NCBI GenBank assembly: GCA_038502055.1
Contig: JAXRKN010000017.1
Location: 1-64,000, forward strand
Reading direction: 5' to 3'
DNA from: Tanytarsus gracilentus
Taxonomy: Eukaryota; Arthropoda; Insecta; Diptera; Chironomidae
DNA: 64,000 nt
The notes beneath the pieces are model-generated. The model was not told where the DNA came from. It worked only from the letters and a program-made list of their open reading frames with translations, and searched no databases. This document shows positions 9,301 through 17,153 of the stretch, in pieces (the stretch's first letter is position 1; each line of letters starts with the position of its first letter). The translations under genes were made by a program, and so were the position numbers.

Positions 9301-11043
9301 AAGGGGTGTTTGCAAGAGAAAATGTAATATATCAAAAACTTTTTTTACACTTATGGTGTCAAATAAAAAAGAACTGGCATGATTCAATTTACGTTTAAAA
9401 TCTAATTGAACAACTGAAGTTTCGTTAAATCGTAAGGGAAGTAAAGTAAGAACGTGAGAAATATCGGGAACTATATTAACAACCGCGCCCTTAATAAATA
9501 ACTGAGGATTTAATTGGAAAGGAGTTCGAGACATGATTTGCATAAATGGAATAACTGGGGTTACTAAAAGAGCTTCTAAATCAGTTGCACGTGTAAGTAT
9601 TTCCGGCCGATTATAATATTCGGGCCTTCGTACTCCACATTGGGGATTCAACAAGGGAATTTTACCGTTAATTAAATTTTTTGAACAAGTTGAGCAAATC
9701 ATGCCTGAATCTATTCCAACAATCTTTTCTTTAAACTCTTTTATATTTTTAATCACGTAAGATTGAAACTTTAACCCCGAAGGACTATCTTCTTTTTTAC
9801 TGTACTTGGCTTTCTTATTATACTTAATATGGTAAGAATTCAAATCAAATTTACTTGGATTATTTTTAAAAAATAATCCCTCGCAACAACAACAAACAAT
9901 TTCTGGAACTTCCCGAAGTTCCTCAATAAATTTAAGCAAAACTTTTGCTTTCTTAATATCTAATTCGCAATTAACATTATCATTATTATTTAAAACCGCA
10001 TTAATATCTTTAGAATGTGCTTTTCTATAACTCATTTGAACATTTAAATTAACATCTTTCACTTCTTTACGAATTTCAGACTTATGAACTTTAATTTTAT
10101 CTTTAAGCAATTTTTTGGAATCAAATTTCTTTTTCATTATTCGAGTTACTCTAATATTTTCATTTTTAGCAAAATTTGGGTCTGTTTCTTTTTTTTTAGT
10201 TAAATAATCAAGACTTGAATTAATTTTTTGGACCTTATGCTCTAAATCATTATCGTACTTTACTTTCATAAGATTAGCTAATCTTAAATTTTCTTTAATT
10301 TCAAAATCTGGGTCTGTTTCTTTCTTTTTTGTTAAATAATCAAGACTTGAATTAATTTTTTGGACCCTATGCTCTAAATCATTATCGTACTTTACTTTCA
10401 TAAGATTAGCTAATCTTAAATTTTCATTAATTTCAAAATCTGGGTCTGTTTCTTTCTTTTTTGTTAAATAATCAAGACTTGAATTAATTTTTTCGACCCT
10501 GTGCTCTAAATCATTATCGTACTTTACTTTCATAAGATTAGCTAATCTTAAATTTTCATTAATTTCAAAATCTGGGTCTGTTTCTTTCTTTTTTGTTAAA
10601 TAATCAAGACTTGAATTAATTTTTTGGACCCTATGCTCTAAATCATTATCGTACTTTACTTTCATAAGATTAGCTAATCTTAAATTTTCTTTAATTTCAA
10701 AATCTGGGTCTGTTTCTTTCTTTTTTGTTAAATAATCAAGACTTGAATTAATTTTTTGGACCCTATGCTCTAAATCATTATCGTACTTTACTTTCTTAAG
10801 ATAAGCTAATCTTAACTTTTCTTTAATTTCAAAATCTGGGTCTGTTTCTTTTTTTTCAATCTTATATCTCCGATTACAATTAAGCTTTTGTGCTTTAAAA
10901 TCTGAATCATTATTATATTTATCTTTCTGAGATATAGCAGACTTTACTCTATTTTCATTTAAAACATTTTCTTGTGCTCTATGAGCTTTCATTAACTTTT
11001 TCTGAACTAACTTTTTAGTGCGATAAGATTTCTTTCGCTTCAT
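6295..11043 (-). CDS. Helentron Rep protein (HUH endonuclease) with repeated N-terminus
   Basis: 1582 codons. Residues about 35-330 are six to seven copies of a charged 44-aa repeat. Residues about 385-610 resemble DUF6570 of Helitron proteins (Cys-rich CCCC..., CSTC, then PFMQIMSRTP and LPLRFNE). Residues about 670-950 hold a protease-like module with MSSLNS where a Cys box would be, plus CNNC and CMEC pairs. Residues about 1060-1500 are the Helitron-like Rep region: LCSFFFTLS, then the HUH motif GSIHYHYVLW (about 1304-1313) and the Tyr motif HYLFKYCLK (about 1487-1495). The ATG at 11043 is preceded by an in-frame TGA. The ORF overlaps the helicase ORF by 65 bp in the next frame, joined at a run of five G and seven A on the coding strand. 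Rep nicks and joins DNA strands during rolling-circle transposition. Confidence 0.87.
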   Translation of the reverse strand: MKRKKSYRTKKLVQKKLMKAHRAQENVLNENRVKSAISQKDKYNNDSDFKAQKLNCNRRYKIEKKETDPDFEIKEKLRLAYLKKVKYDNDLEHRVQKINSSLDYLTKKKETDPDFEIKENLRLANLMKVKYDNDLEHRVQKINSSLDYLTKKKETDPDFEINENLRLANLMKVKYDNDLEHRVEKINSSLDYLTKKKETDPDFEINENLRLANLMKVKYDNDLEHRVQKINSSLDYLTKKKETDPDFEIKENLRLANLMKVKYDNDLEHKVQKINSSLDYLTKKKETDPNFAKNENIRVTRIMKKKFDSKKLLKDKIKVHKSEIRKEVKDVNLNVQMSYRKAHSKDINAVLNNNDNVNCELDIKKAKVLLKFIEELREVPEIVCCCCEGLFFKNNPSKFDLNSYHIKYNKKAKYSKKEDSPSGLKFQSYVIKNIKEFKEKIVGIDSGMICSTCSKNLINGKIPLLNPQCGVRRPEYYNRPEILTRATDLEALLVTPVIPFMQIMSRTPFQLNPQLFIKGAVVNIVPDISHVLTLLPLRFNETSVVQLDFKRKLNHASSFLFDTISVKKVFDILHFLLQTPLYQRYGIQINNDAFKDYDPNSVSDLLNFIVPAKGEKPNYIPINNSKNSNQVNEKKDKDNDNYKIRVEKEVEKDKQSGQNDEIHKNLLIFQNYFFIQNDKKVIFEYRSMSSLNSLFHAFFGSCQLDLKFKELLKQENCEFLKFVCGCLDRNIWDEMEYLVSEWVIFINQKFPKTTPNFSENRDDFNTFKDMKFNAGFILEQFLEHDFYSFRKQLYCNNCKVGFSQKTFALFKVLNVDKDFNNTLRKQLLSYESLSKEEIETMKNCMECGSNNLKSDKVEFKLEDIILIHVVNSEAIKINKTFYSNLFNHIPIQLNLGENNIFELKFLIHEDVKQVVPFIRHEDKFIELNDVLFEEKYVDSKTLKVNPVLLAYVKIDSKLVFKTNVSPKPKLDEIDASDFDLEDYEIKEIKDIHNLLENLPELLPEDFLDSLNEERDEDEILSDEELENPEKNEHILVFPNVTQERIQNYVKNHNPDIKQAFNDVLVVAPGQGLKPEPACKFLDYYAICFPKAYCGYPQEYDGIHYSCRFISYTRAIRNEINHWDRSRFGPREILFKFKEKVKRDLGSAITTALRKTKAENLTKKDIKNPEKIGHLISKNIAYKILPQVRTSNEYLLKKEHRAKQMIRQFGLCSFFFTLSISEANAPEFLKQAYKNIFHKDISLVEASNLSQDIKSQLVRDDPVLATEFINHRSKAFLNFVKNPNGLFGKNYVDHFMCRSEIQMRGSIHYHYVLWCKDAPVLIPYPKTLDIKEENETRVIDFLDQFVSTKFLENNPNMKFQIHRHTHSCYKNKSKKCRFHFPRYVAHRTMILYPHKDPKFITKERLAILVKIKEKMNYYKKNNVLESFDKMLSDLNLSMTEYYDCIRCEVFKILIIYKRETNAVMVNNYNPILLDSLENNHDLQFIIDAYAAIHYLFKYCLKVDEGVNFLIEKAIEECRNGNKTVQEYNVITEECLEALKERVLSNLSFEKQEEIQNFLDEGLSDNDEIDIYEELGIANGGKKV
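10120..10940 (-). repeat. 132-bp in-frame tandem repeat inside the Rep ORF (44-aa unit)
   Basis: The phrase gggtctgtttc recurs at 10178, 10310, 10442, 10574, 10706 and 10838, exactly 132 bp apart, so each unit encodes 44 residues. The central units are almost identical at DNA level, while the outer copies are diverged. The unit is rich in Lys, Asp and Glu (for example KKKETDPDFE and KVKYDNDLEH). The exact multiple of three keeps the frame open. High similarity points to recent amplification or conversion. Confidence 0.9.
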
Positions 11044-11120
11044 AACTTTTACTTTACTTTTTCACCAGATTTTGATATTAAAGAGTCTAATCTAACTTAA
11101 TAACAATGAAAATCACTCAC

Positions 11121-11249
11121 CACGTTTATGATACTGTATGGGTTGCCCTCTTCGTCGTCCTCGTCTCTCACTCTCGTCGTCGTCGTCACTTTCACCCTCG
11201 TCTTCTTATCTTCTTGTCTTTCTGGTCGCACTGGCTCAAATTTTATGTT
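11121..11249 (-). other. Candidate spliced exon upstream of the Helentron ORFs
   Basis: On the minus strand a TTTATTTCAG acceptor precedes, and a GTGAGT donor follows, a 129-bp segment that is exactly 43 open codons and clearly more GC-rich than its surroundings. The reading is acidic/basic (includes RVRDEDDEEGNPYSIINV). It may be a 5' exon of the transposon transcript or an exon of a host gene in whose intron the Helentron sits. No homology is recognised. The opposite strand is also open for about 50 codons from an ATG at 11106, which weakens the call. Confidence 0.35.
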
Positions 11250-11381
11250 CTGAAATAAAAAAATGAATATTATTATTGAAATAAAAAAGCATGAAAACTT
11301 TAACTCAGGTAAAAAAGCTTGAAAACTTCAACTCAGGTAAAAAAGTTTTTGCTATAATAATTATTCTATGTTAATGCTTAC

Positions 11382-11468
11382 CTTCACTTTGTGAATTACA
11401 CCACTTTTTATTTGGTTTTGAAAAAAACCTTTTAAATTCAACACTAACACAATTAACTTTCGATTGGT
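11382..11468 (-). other. Candidate upstream exon end (donor GTAAGC)
   Basis: Reading the minus strand, ...CACAAAGTGAAG is followed by GTAAGC, a good splice donor, 132 bp before the acceptor of the next candidate exon. Spliced, the two exons share one open frame with phase 0, and that frame stays open for about 29 codons back to a TAA near 11469-11471. There is no ATG in this stretch, so either the start is in a further upstream exon or the exon is untranslated. The 5' limit given is only the limit of the open frame. Confidence 0.3.
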
Positions 11469-12140
11469 TTAAAATAATAAACTTCCAAAAAATCAGCAGG
11501 AACAATTTTTAAACTGTTCACCTTGAATGTTAGACTTGAACTGATTTCTCTTCTGAATAATGAAATAATCTTTAACACAATAATCTTCAACACAATAATC
11601 TTCACAAGATTTTAAAAGTTTTCAGGTCAGGTAGTAAATTAGGTACAAATATTTCAAAAAACTTATCAAAGCATCAAAGATTTTTGAGAATCTTAAAATT
11701 ACGAGAATTTAAATGTCATTAAACTAAATAAAATAAAATTTTAATATCATTTGTAACTATTATAAAATACTAAAATAGTGTACTTTTGCTTAAGAGTAAT
11801 AATTTTTTAATTTAACAAGGAAAAATATTTTTTTAAAAAATGACGTATGGATCATGAATTATGACCATTTTTAAACTCGAGATTGAAGTACCATAACCAG
11901 AAGAGACAAAAATCTTGATACCTCTATTGCTTTCTAAAATTTTAAAAGATAAAAAATTGAAGAACTAAATTCATTTGAAAATAAAAAGTTATATCTTTTT
12001 GTTTACATCCATTTTTTGTTTATACTTTTTAAAAAAATTAGGTTTTATCAGGTAAATTTAATGGTATCAAACTTTTAAAACTTTTATAATATTCAAACTC
12101 TGTTTTTACCACTAGCAGTCAAAGTTTAAAAAGCTTCTTT
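11469..12140. other. AT-rich DNA between candidate exon and satellite; no gene seen
   Basis: Nothing coding is recognisable. It contains a short direct repeat of aacacaataatcttca near 11574-11606. Several aactcaggtaaaa-like phrases occur just to the left, in the candidate intron. It may hold the 5' end of the Helentron, but no terminus was identified. Confidence 0.4.
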
Positions 12141-13130
12141 CGTGAAACATGAAGCCTATGTAAAAAAAGACATTAAAAACACTCCTGGACGACCAAAATA
12201 ATTTTTTTAAAAATGATCAATTTCAATCGATTCATTGACAAATCACGAGTTGAACGACATACATGAAGCTATTGTTCTGAAAAATGGACATTAGTGGCAC
12301 TCCTGGTAGACCATGATAGACGTTCCTCAAAAATCGTCAATGTCAATCGATTTCTGATGCAATGACGAGTTCAACGACATACATGAAGCCATAGTTCTGA
12401 AAAATGGACATTAGTGGCACTCCTGGCCGGCCATGATGGACGTTCCTCAAAAATCGTCAATGTCAATCGATTCCTGACCCAATGACGAGTTCAACGATAT
12501 ACATGAAGCCATAGTTTTGAAAAATGGACATTAGTGGCACTCCTGGCCGGCCATGATGGACGTTCCTCAAAAATCGTCAATGTCAATCGATTCCTGATGC
12601 AATGACGAGTTCAACGAGGTGCATGAAGCCATAGTTCTAAAATATGGACATTAGTGGCACTCCTGGCCGGCCATGATGGACGTTCCTCAAAAATCGTCAG
12701 TGTCAATCGATTTCTGATGCAATGACGAGTTCAACGATACCCATGAAGCCATAGTTCTGTAAAATGGACATTAGTGGTACTCCTGGCCGGCCATGATGGA
12801 CATTCCTCAAAAATCGTCAGTGTCAATCGATTCCTGATGCAATGACGAGTTCAACGACATACATGAAGCCATAGTTCTGAAAAATGGACACTAGTGGTAC
12901 TCCTGGCCGGCCATGATGGACGTTCCTCAAAAATCGTCAGTGTCAATCGATTTCTGATGCAATGACGAGTTCAACGATACCCATGAAGCCATAGTTCTGT
13001 AAAATGGACATTAGTGGCACTCCTGGCCGGCCATGATGGACATTCCTCAAAAATCGTCAGTTCCATTCGATTCCTGGTACAATGACGAGTTCAACGACCC
13101 CCATGAAGCCATATAAGAGAAAATTTGTAT
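12141..13130 (+). repeat. 120-bp satellite array, about eight copies
   Basis: The phrase atgaagcca recurs every 120 bp from about 12262 to 13102, with a degenerate first unit near 12150. A unit includes tggacattagtggcac, tcctggccggccatgatgg and cgttcctcaaaaatcgtca. The last copies alternate: units at 12721 and 12961 share gatacccatgaagcc and gttctgtaaaatgg, while the unit between them differs, giving a 240-bp higher-order pattern. Related units occur inverted at 28.27-28.60 kb and as a fragment at 55.64-55.70 kb. Confidence 0.9.
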
Positions 13131-13540
13131 GAAAAAGGACATTTTTGCACTCAGGGACGGTCCTTGGAGGGTCATACCTCAAAACTAAATACTTCTTGCA
13201 CAACTAGAGCCAAAACCCGATCTTTAGCTACAAACCCGAGTCAAATCCGACCAGCCGTTCTTGAGATATGGCGTTCACTAAGATCGTGAGAAAGTAAGAA
13301 AGTAAGAAAGTAAGAAAGTAAGAAAGTAAGATGACTTAAATGGCTCTAACTCCTCGTAGGAGCAACCGATTTCAAATCTGTTTTCGCCAGTTTGTAGGGT
13401 TTGACTAGGCCTATCATTTGAGTATATGTTTTGATATTGCACAATGTAATGTCTTGGCACTAGGGGTCGAAAACTGGTTTTGGAAAAATCCAAAATTAAT
13501 ATATAGCGGAGCTATAATATCTTTTCTCTAATTTTGTTTG
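13131..13540 (+). repeat. Satellite-associated module with (GAAAGTAA)n and terminal hairpin
   Basis: Follows the 120-bp array directly. Its start (catataagagaaaatttg, then gtatgaaaaaggacat) parallels the module at 55.69-55.74 kb and, inverted, at 28.24-28.27 kb. An 8-bp microsatellite gaaagtaa runs about five times at 13290-13330. At 13502-13516 a perfect stem-loop tatagc-gga-gctata occurs. The structure suggests a non-autonomous transposon whose interior was expanded into a satellite. A hairpin near one end would fit a Helitron-like element, but the ends were not defined. Confidence 0.55.
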
Positions 13541-13693
13541 TTGAATTCTACAGCAAGGAGAGTTTTATGAATTTGCATCAAATAAAATTTTTGGGAAGTC
13601 TTATGAATTAATTCTGCTGATGGAAATTTATGCGTCAAAACTGTTTCTATGGAAATTTTTCAATAAATAAATTTAAACTTTTTTAACAAGATT

Positions 13694-13708
13694 TTTATTC
13701 ATTTTATT
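13694..13708 (-). terminator. Polyadenylation signals of the 73-aa gene
   Basis: Two AATAAA hexamers on the minus strand (13703-13708 and 13694-13699) lie 57-71 bp downstream of the stop codon at 13765. They fit 3'-end processing of a short intronless mRNA. Confidence 0.5.
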
Positions 13709-13764
13709 AAAGAACATTTCAGAAAGTCTTCATGTCCACGTGATCAGTTGACGCTTCAGAAAGT

Positions 13765-13986
13765 TTAAGGTTCATTAGTTGTCGCTGGTTCAACTTTTGA
13801 TCCAGCTTGTGCATTGGTCTTTGAAAATTTCCAGAACGGCTTCTTCTTTTCGTCATCTTTTTTTGGTGCAAGATCCTCATACGAAGAACAATAAGCGTAG
13901 CCAAAGACAAGCGAGAAGACAAACATGGAGACAATTTTCGTAAACTCTTCAATATCAGCGATGACAATGTGAATATCCAAGTCCAT
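13765..13986 (-). CDS. Small membrane peptide, paralog 1 (73 aa), unrecognised family
   Basis: I do not recognise this family. The 73-aa product has an acidic N-terminus (EEFTK), one hydrophobic segment at about 18-34 (SMFVFSLVFGYAYCS), an acidic linker and a basic C-terminal part with KKPFWKFSKTNAQ. The neighbouring gene at 14355-14549 encodes a paralog: 17 of 22 residues match across the EE...CS core, and the SKTNA tail motif is shared, so the frame is under selection. The ATG has a favourable context (ttcatcATGG). A 94-aa frame overlaps it in another frame but shares no such similarity. The likely product is a single-pass membrane or secreted microprotein; function unknown. Confidence 0.72.
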   Translation of the reverse strand: MDLDIHIVIADIEEFTKIVSMFVFSLVFGYAYCSSYEDLAPKKDDEKKKPFWKFSKTNAQAGSKVEPATTNEP

Positions 13987-14353
13987 GATGAATTTTTGTA
14001 CAATGAATTTTTAAAGAGACTCGAACAAATTCGTGAGTTGCAAAATGAAGGGTGAAAAATTAAAGTAAAAAGTTACTGCGATTGATTTTGATGAAAATCG
14101 TTAATTTTAGTAAAATTGAGATTTGCAAATATTTTTAGGCTTTTTTGCAATGTCTACAAAATTGAATGATAAATTTCTGGCAATTTTTTGATTTCCGATC
14201 CCTTGATTTTTAAGTGGATCAAAGTATTAAAAAATTTAACCTTTTAAATTTTTTCTAATTTAATTTAAAAAAATGCATGCTAGATTTTTCAAAGCAGTTC
14301 TCAACCCTGAAACTTTTGAAATTAAAAAAACAATTTTTGACTCAAATTTATAT

Positions 14354-14359
14354 TTTATT
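14354..14359 (-). terminator. AATAAA signal overlapping the stop codon of the 64-aa gene
   Basis: The coding strand ends ACT GAA TAA AAT, so the stop codon lies within AATAAA. If used, the 3' UTR would be only a few tens of bases. A longer transcript reading towards the second paralog cannot be excluded. Confidence 0.4.
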
Positions 14360-14549
14360 CAGTTTTTGCATTGGTTTTAGATAATTTAAAGAACGATTTT
14401 CTTCTTCCTCTAATTTCTGCTGCATCTTCAATTACTGGTGCAGCGTTGTATGAACAGAGAGCATAGCCAAAGACGAGGGAAAAGACGAAAACTGACAAAA
14501 TTTTGATAATTTCTTCGTTGGAACTTCCTTCAGCGATATCAACGACCAT
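14355..14549 (-). CDS. Small membrane peptide, paralog 2 (64 aa), unrecognised family
   Basis: Tandem paralog of the downstream 73-aa gene, same strand, about 370 bp apart. Residues 12-33 read EEIIKILS then VFVFSLVFGYALCS, a near copy of the paralog's hydrophobic core; residues about 49-62 (RRKSFFKLSKTNAK) match its basic tail. The ATG sits in a strong insect context (aaaccATGG). The linker between core and tail differs in length and sequence, so the duplication is not recent. One membrane-spanning helix or a late signal-anchor is predicted by eye. Function unknown. Confidence 0.72.
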   Translation of the reverse strand: MVVDIAEGSSNEEIIKILSVFVFSLVFGYALCSYNAAPVIEDAAEIRGRRKSFFKLSKTNAKTE

Positions 14550-14721
14550 GGTTTATTTTTAGAGGTGAGAAATAATTTGACGATTTAGAAAAATTCAGAA
14601 ATAAATAAAATAAAATTCTTAAAAGGCTTCTGAGATTGATTTACAAAACATTAAATAATTAAAATTTAAAAAAAAATTGCGGATCATTCTAACGAACAAA
14701 AATTTGTAATGAGAAATTTAA

Positions 14722-14732
14722 GGATTCGAACC
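14722..14732 (-). repeat. Isolated B-box-like motif (exact)
   Basis: GGATTCGAACC in the context ttaaggattcgaaccttc. The other strand is GGTTCGAATCC, the consensus of the tRNA T-arm/B box. There is no acceptor stem or A box nearby, so it is not a tRNA gene. Confidence 0.6.
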
Positions 14733-15264
14733 TTCTTTAAATTCATTTTTCTAAAAATGTTATATTCGACATAAAAAATAACGGTAATAAATTCAATTTT
14801 AAATCACATCGCAATTAATTTTATATTTATGGAATTTAATTTCCAGTTCTGAAACGATCATCAATAAATAATTATTTCGATTAGCATCTAAATTGCTCAC
14901 AATAACAAAATGCGAGGCAATTGAGATCGCCACTAAAATTGGTCATCAATCAATTTAATCAAACTCAATTCTCACGATTTCCGGAACGGTTGATGATGGA
15001 TGCAATATAAAAGGCCACAATTTATAAAATGGGAAAAAATACAAATCACACATCATAATGTGCAAGTACAATCATCATCACACATTCGCCCGTTTGAACA
15101 TGTTTTTTTTATATATTTTTTGATGTGTTATTTATTCATTGACGTCGTCGTGTGTAAAGTTAATCAAGCACTTCACGCTGTCATTTTTGCCTCTTTCATG
15201 ATGGTAATTTATGCTTAACAAATCAACATTTTCCTGTTTTTATTATTTCAATAATTTAATCTTT

Positions 15265-15281
15265 CTCTCTCTCTCTCTCTC
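15265..15281 (+). repeat. (CT)n microsatellite
   Basis: About eight CT dinucleotides in AT-rich DNA; ordinary simple repeat. Confidence 0.9.
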
Positions 15282-17142
15282 AACATTTTGATATTCCGAA
15301 ATAACATGAAAAATGGATTTTAATATTCCGCCTCAGATTTTTATTGCGATTATAAATTGTCTGATTACTGCTCTCACACTCAGCGTCGAAAATTGACTTT
15401 TTCAAGTTTTTATTTTTACGATTTTATAATGTGCCTTTTTCAACCATCAACCGGTGCTGATTATTGCTTCTTTAAAAGCTTCCCTTCAGTGCGGATTGTA
15501 CACAATTCGCAAAATGCTTGTGGGTGGGTTTTTAGAGGAGATTGAAATTGCAATTTTTATTGTTATTTTTGTTCATTTTGCATTCAACTTCAGATTTCAC
15601 ATTTCACTCGTGTTCAAAATGAAATGTGGAATCATAAAAAAGATTTTAATGTCTAGCAGATCGTTTATGGCATGATGTATGGAATATAATAAAATATGAA
15701 AAAAGATTGAGAGCCAAATTAAGGTTCATGCTTGAGTTATTGATGTTTCAATGGAAAAAAATTTGAAATGTAAAATTTCATAATTTTATTTCGAGTAAAT
15801 TAAAATTTTTATTATCAAGAACTTCTCAAGCAAATTTTCAAATTCAATGTCAAATATTTAATAATAAAAATTAAATTATTTGAATGAAATTCAATCGAAA
15901 CCACAACAAAACTTCACATACAAAACCAATATTGAATGCTTAATTAATTTTTCATTTCGATTTTCAAAATAATATTTGCTAAAATTGAATTTCATATTTT
16001 TTCCTCTCTTTTATATTCAATTTCAAATGTCGATAGTCGTAATTTTTCTCTCTGGATCGAGGAGCATTCGGGCAAGACGATGTCAATAATGATGAAATCC
16101 ATTAAGAAAGAAATAACAAATTTATTGAATCGTTTTTGAATTTTTGTCTCTTTCATCTCAAATGGATTGAGGAGAAAAACATCATAAAAAGTGGACTTTA
16201 CATGAGAAGAGTGCAGGGAGGGGAGATTTTGGATGTTTTTAAATTTATATTTTTATTAATTTAAAAAATATAAATTCCAACCCTCGACTCTCGAACGATC
16301 TCCATATTTTCGAATAATTCCATCAATTCTCATTTAATTTTCATGCAAAATCCATTCTGACATTTGATATACGAGAAAGAGATTCATTCATTGAATATTC
16401 AATTGTCGTTCCATTAATATCATTTCAATTTCACATACACAATTCAAAGGTAGAACATAAATTTTATTCCATCGCTCGCTCGAGAAAAGAAATAAAAAAG
16501 CGAGAGCGAAAAGATCAACAAGAAAACAAAAGAATGGGGAAATAAATGAATGAGAATGAACATAATGGATAGCTTGAAAGTCGCTGAAATTCAATAACAA
16601 TGACTAAAAGATTTTTTTCGGATATTACCATACACGCATTCATGAGATATGAAGAAAACATTAAATAACGTATTTTATTGAGTTTTCGGATCTTTATGCA
16701 AACACAATTCATGCACTCTCGTTGCTGCTTCCACATTTCTGCTCAACTAACAACAATAGATGATAAAAAAGTGCATTTGAAAGCAAAATCTTCCCTTCTT
16801 TTTTCATTTATTATCTTCTGCTCTCGACTCACTCTTGATTATTGCATTGTGTTGCGATGAAAAGAAGAAAAATGAATCTCTTGCTCATGGCAAAAAAAAA
16901 CTCTAGAGAATAAATTTATTCGTTCGCAAAAAGCATTTTATGAATTTGATGCTAATTTAGGTGGAAATCATCATAAATTTCTTAAGAAAAAATTATTTAT
17001 GGAGTTGAGAGTGAAACGATGAAAAGTTGATGGATTTTTTAACAAAAACTTTTAAATGGAAATGATTTAAATTTTTAAAATTTAAATAACCAAAATATTT
17101 AAAATTTAAAAATAATTTTAGAAAATAAAAATTTTCAATCTA

Positions 17143-17153
17143 GGTTCAATTCC
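17143..17153 (+). repeat. Diverged B-box-like motif
   Basis: GGTTCAATTCC, flanked by tctagg and tctaaaa. It matches a relaxed tRNA B-box pattern and the reverse of the variant at 59450. It is weaker evidence than the exact copies. Confidence 0.35.

Larger units (their letters stand above)
1019..11043 (-). mobile_element. Helentron-type Helitron (rolling-circle transposon), decayed copy
   Basis: Seen: a minus-strand coding block with a DUF6570/Helitron-like N region, a Rep HUH motif and a Tyr motif, then a PIF1-like helicase, an EEP endonuclease and several protease-like modules. Known: Helitrons combine Rep and a PIF1-type helicase, and the Helentron branch adds an EEP endonuclease. Inferred: this is one transposon whose protein was originally a single long chain. 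It is now split by a +1 frame change near 6307-6318, a second frame change near 1912 and multiple breaks below 1330. The coordinates give the coding extent only. I did not find the two termini; the non-coding flanks and the exons at 11.1-11.5 kb may also belong to it. Confidence 0.85.

Noticed and set aside
11106..11258. Plus-strand 50-codon frame opposite the candidate exon
   Set aside because: No splice or family support. The minus-strand reading has both splice sites and agrees with the strand of the upstream candidate exon. Not fully excluded.
12141..13130. CRISPR-like array
   Set aside because: The units are 120-bp satellite repeats with no spacers, and the genome is eukaryotic.
13719..14003. 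94-codon frame overlapping the 73-aa gene
   Set aside because: The 73-aa frame has a clear paralog next door; the 94-codon frame does not, so it is a shadow.
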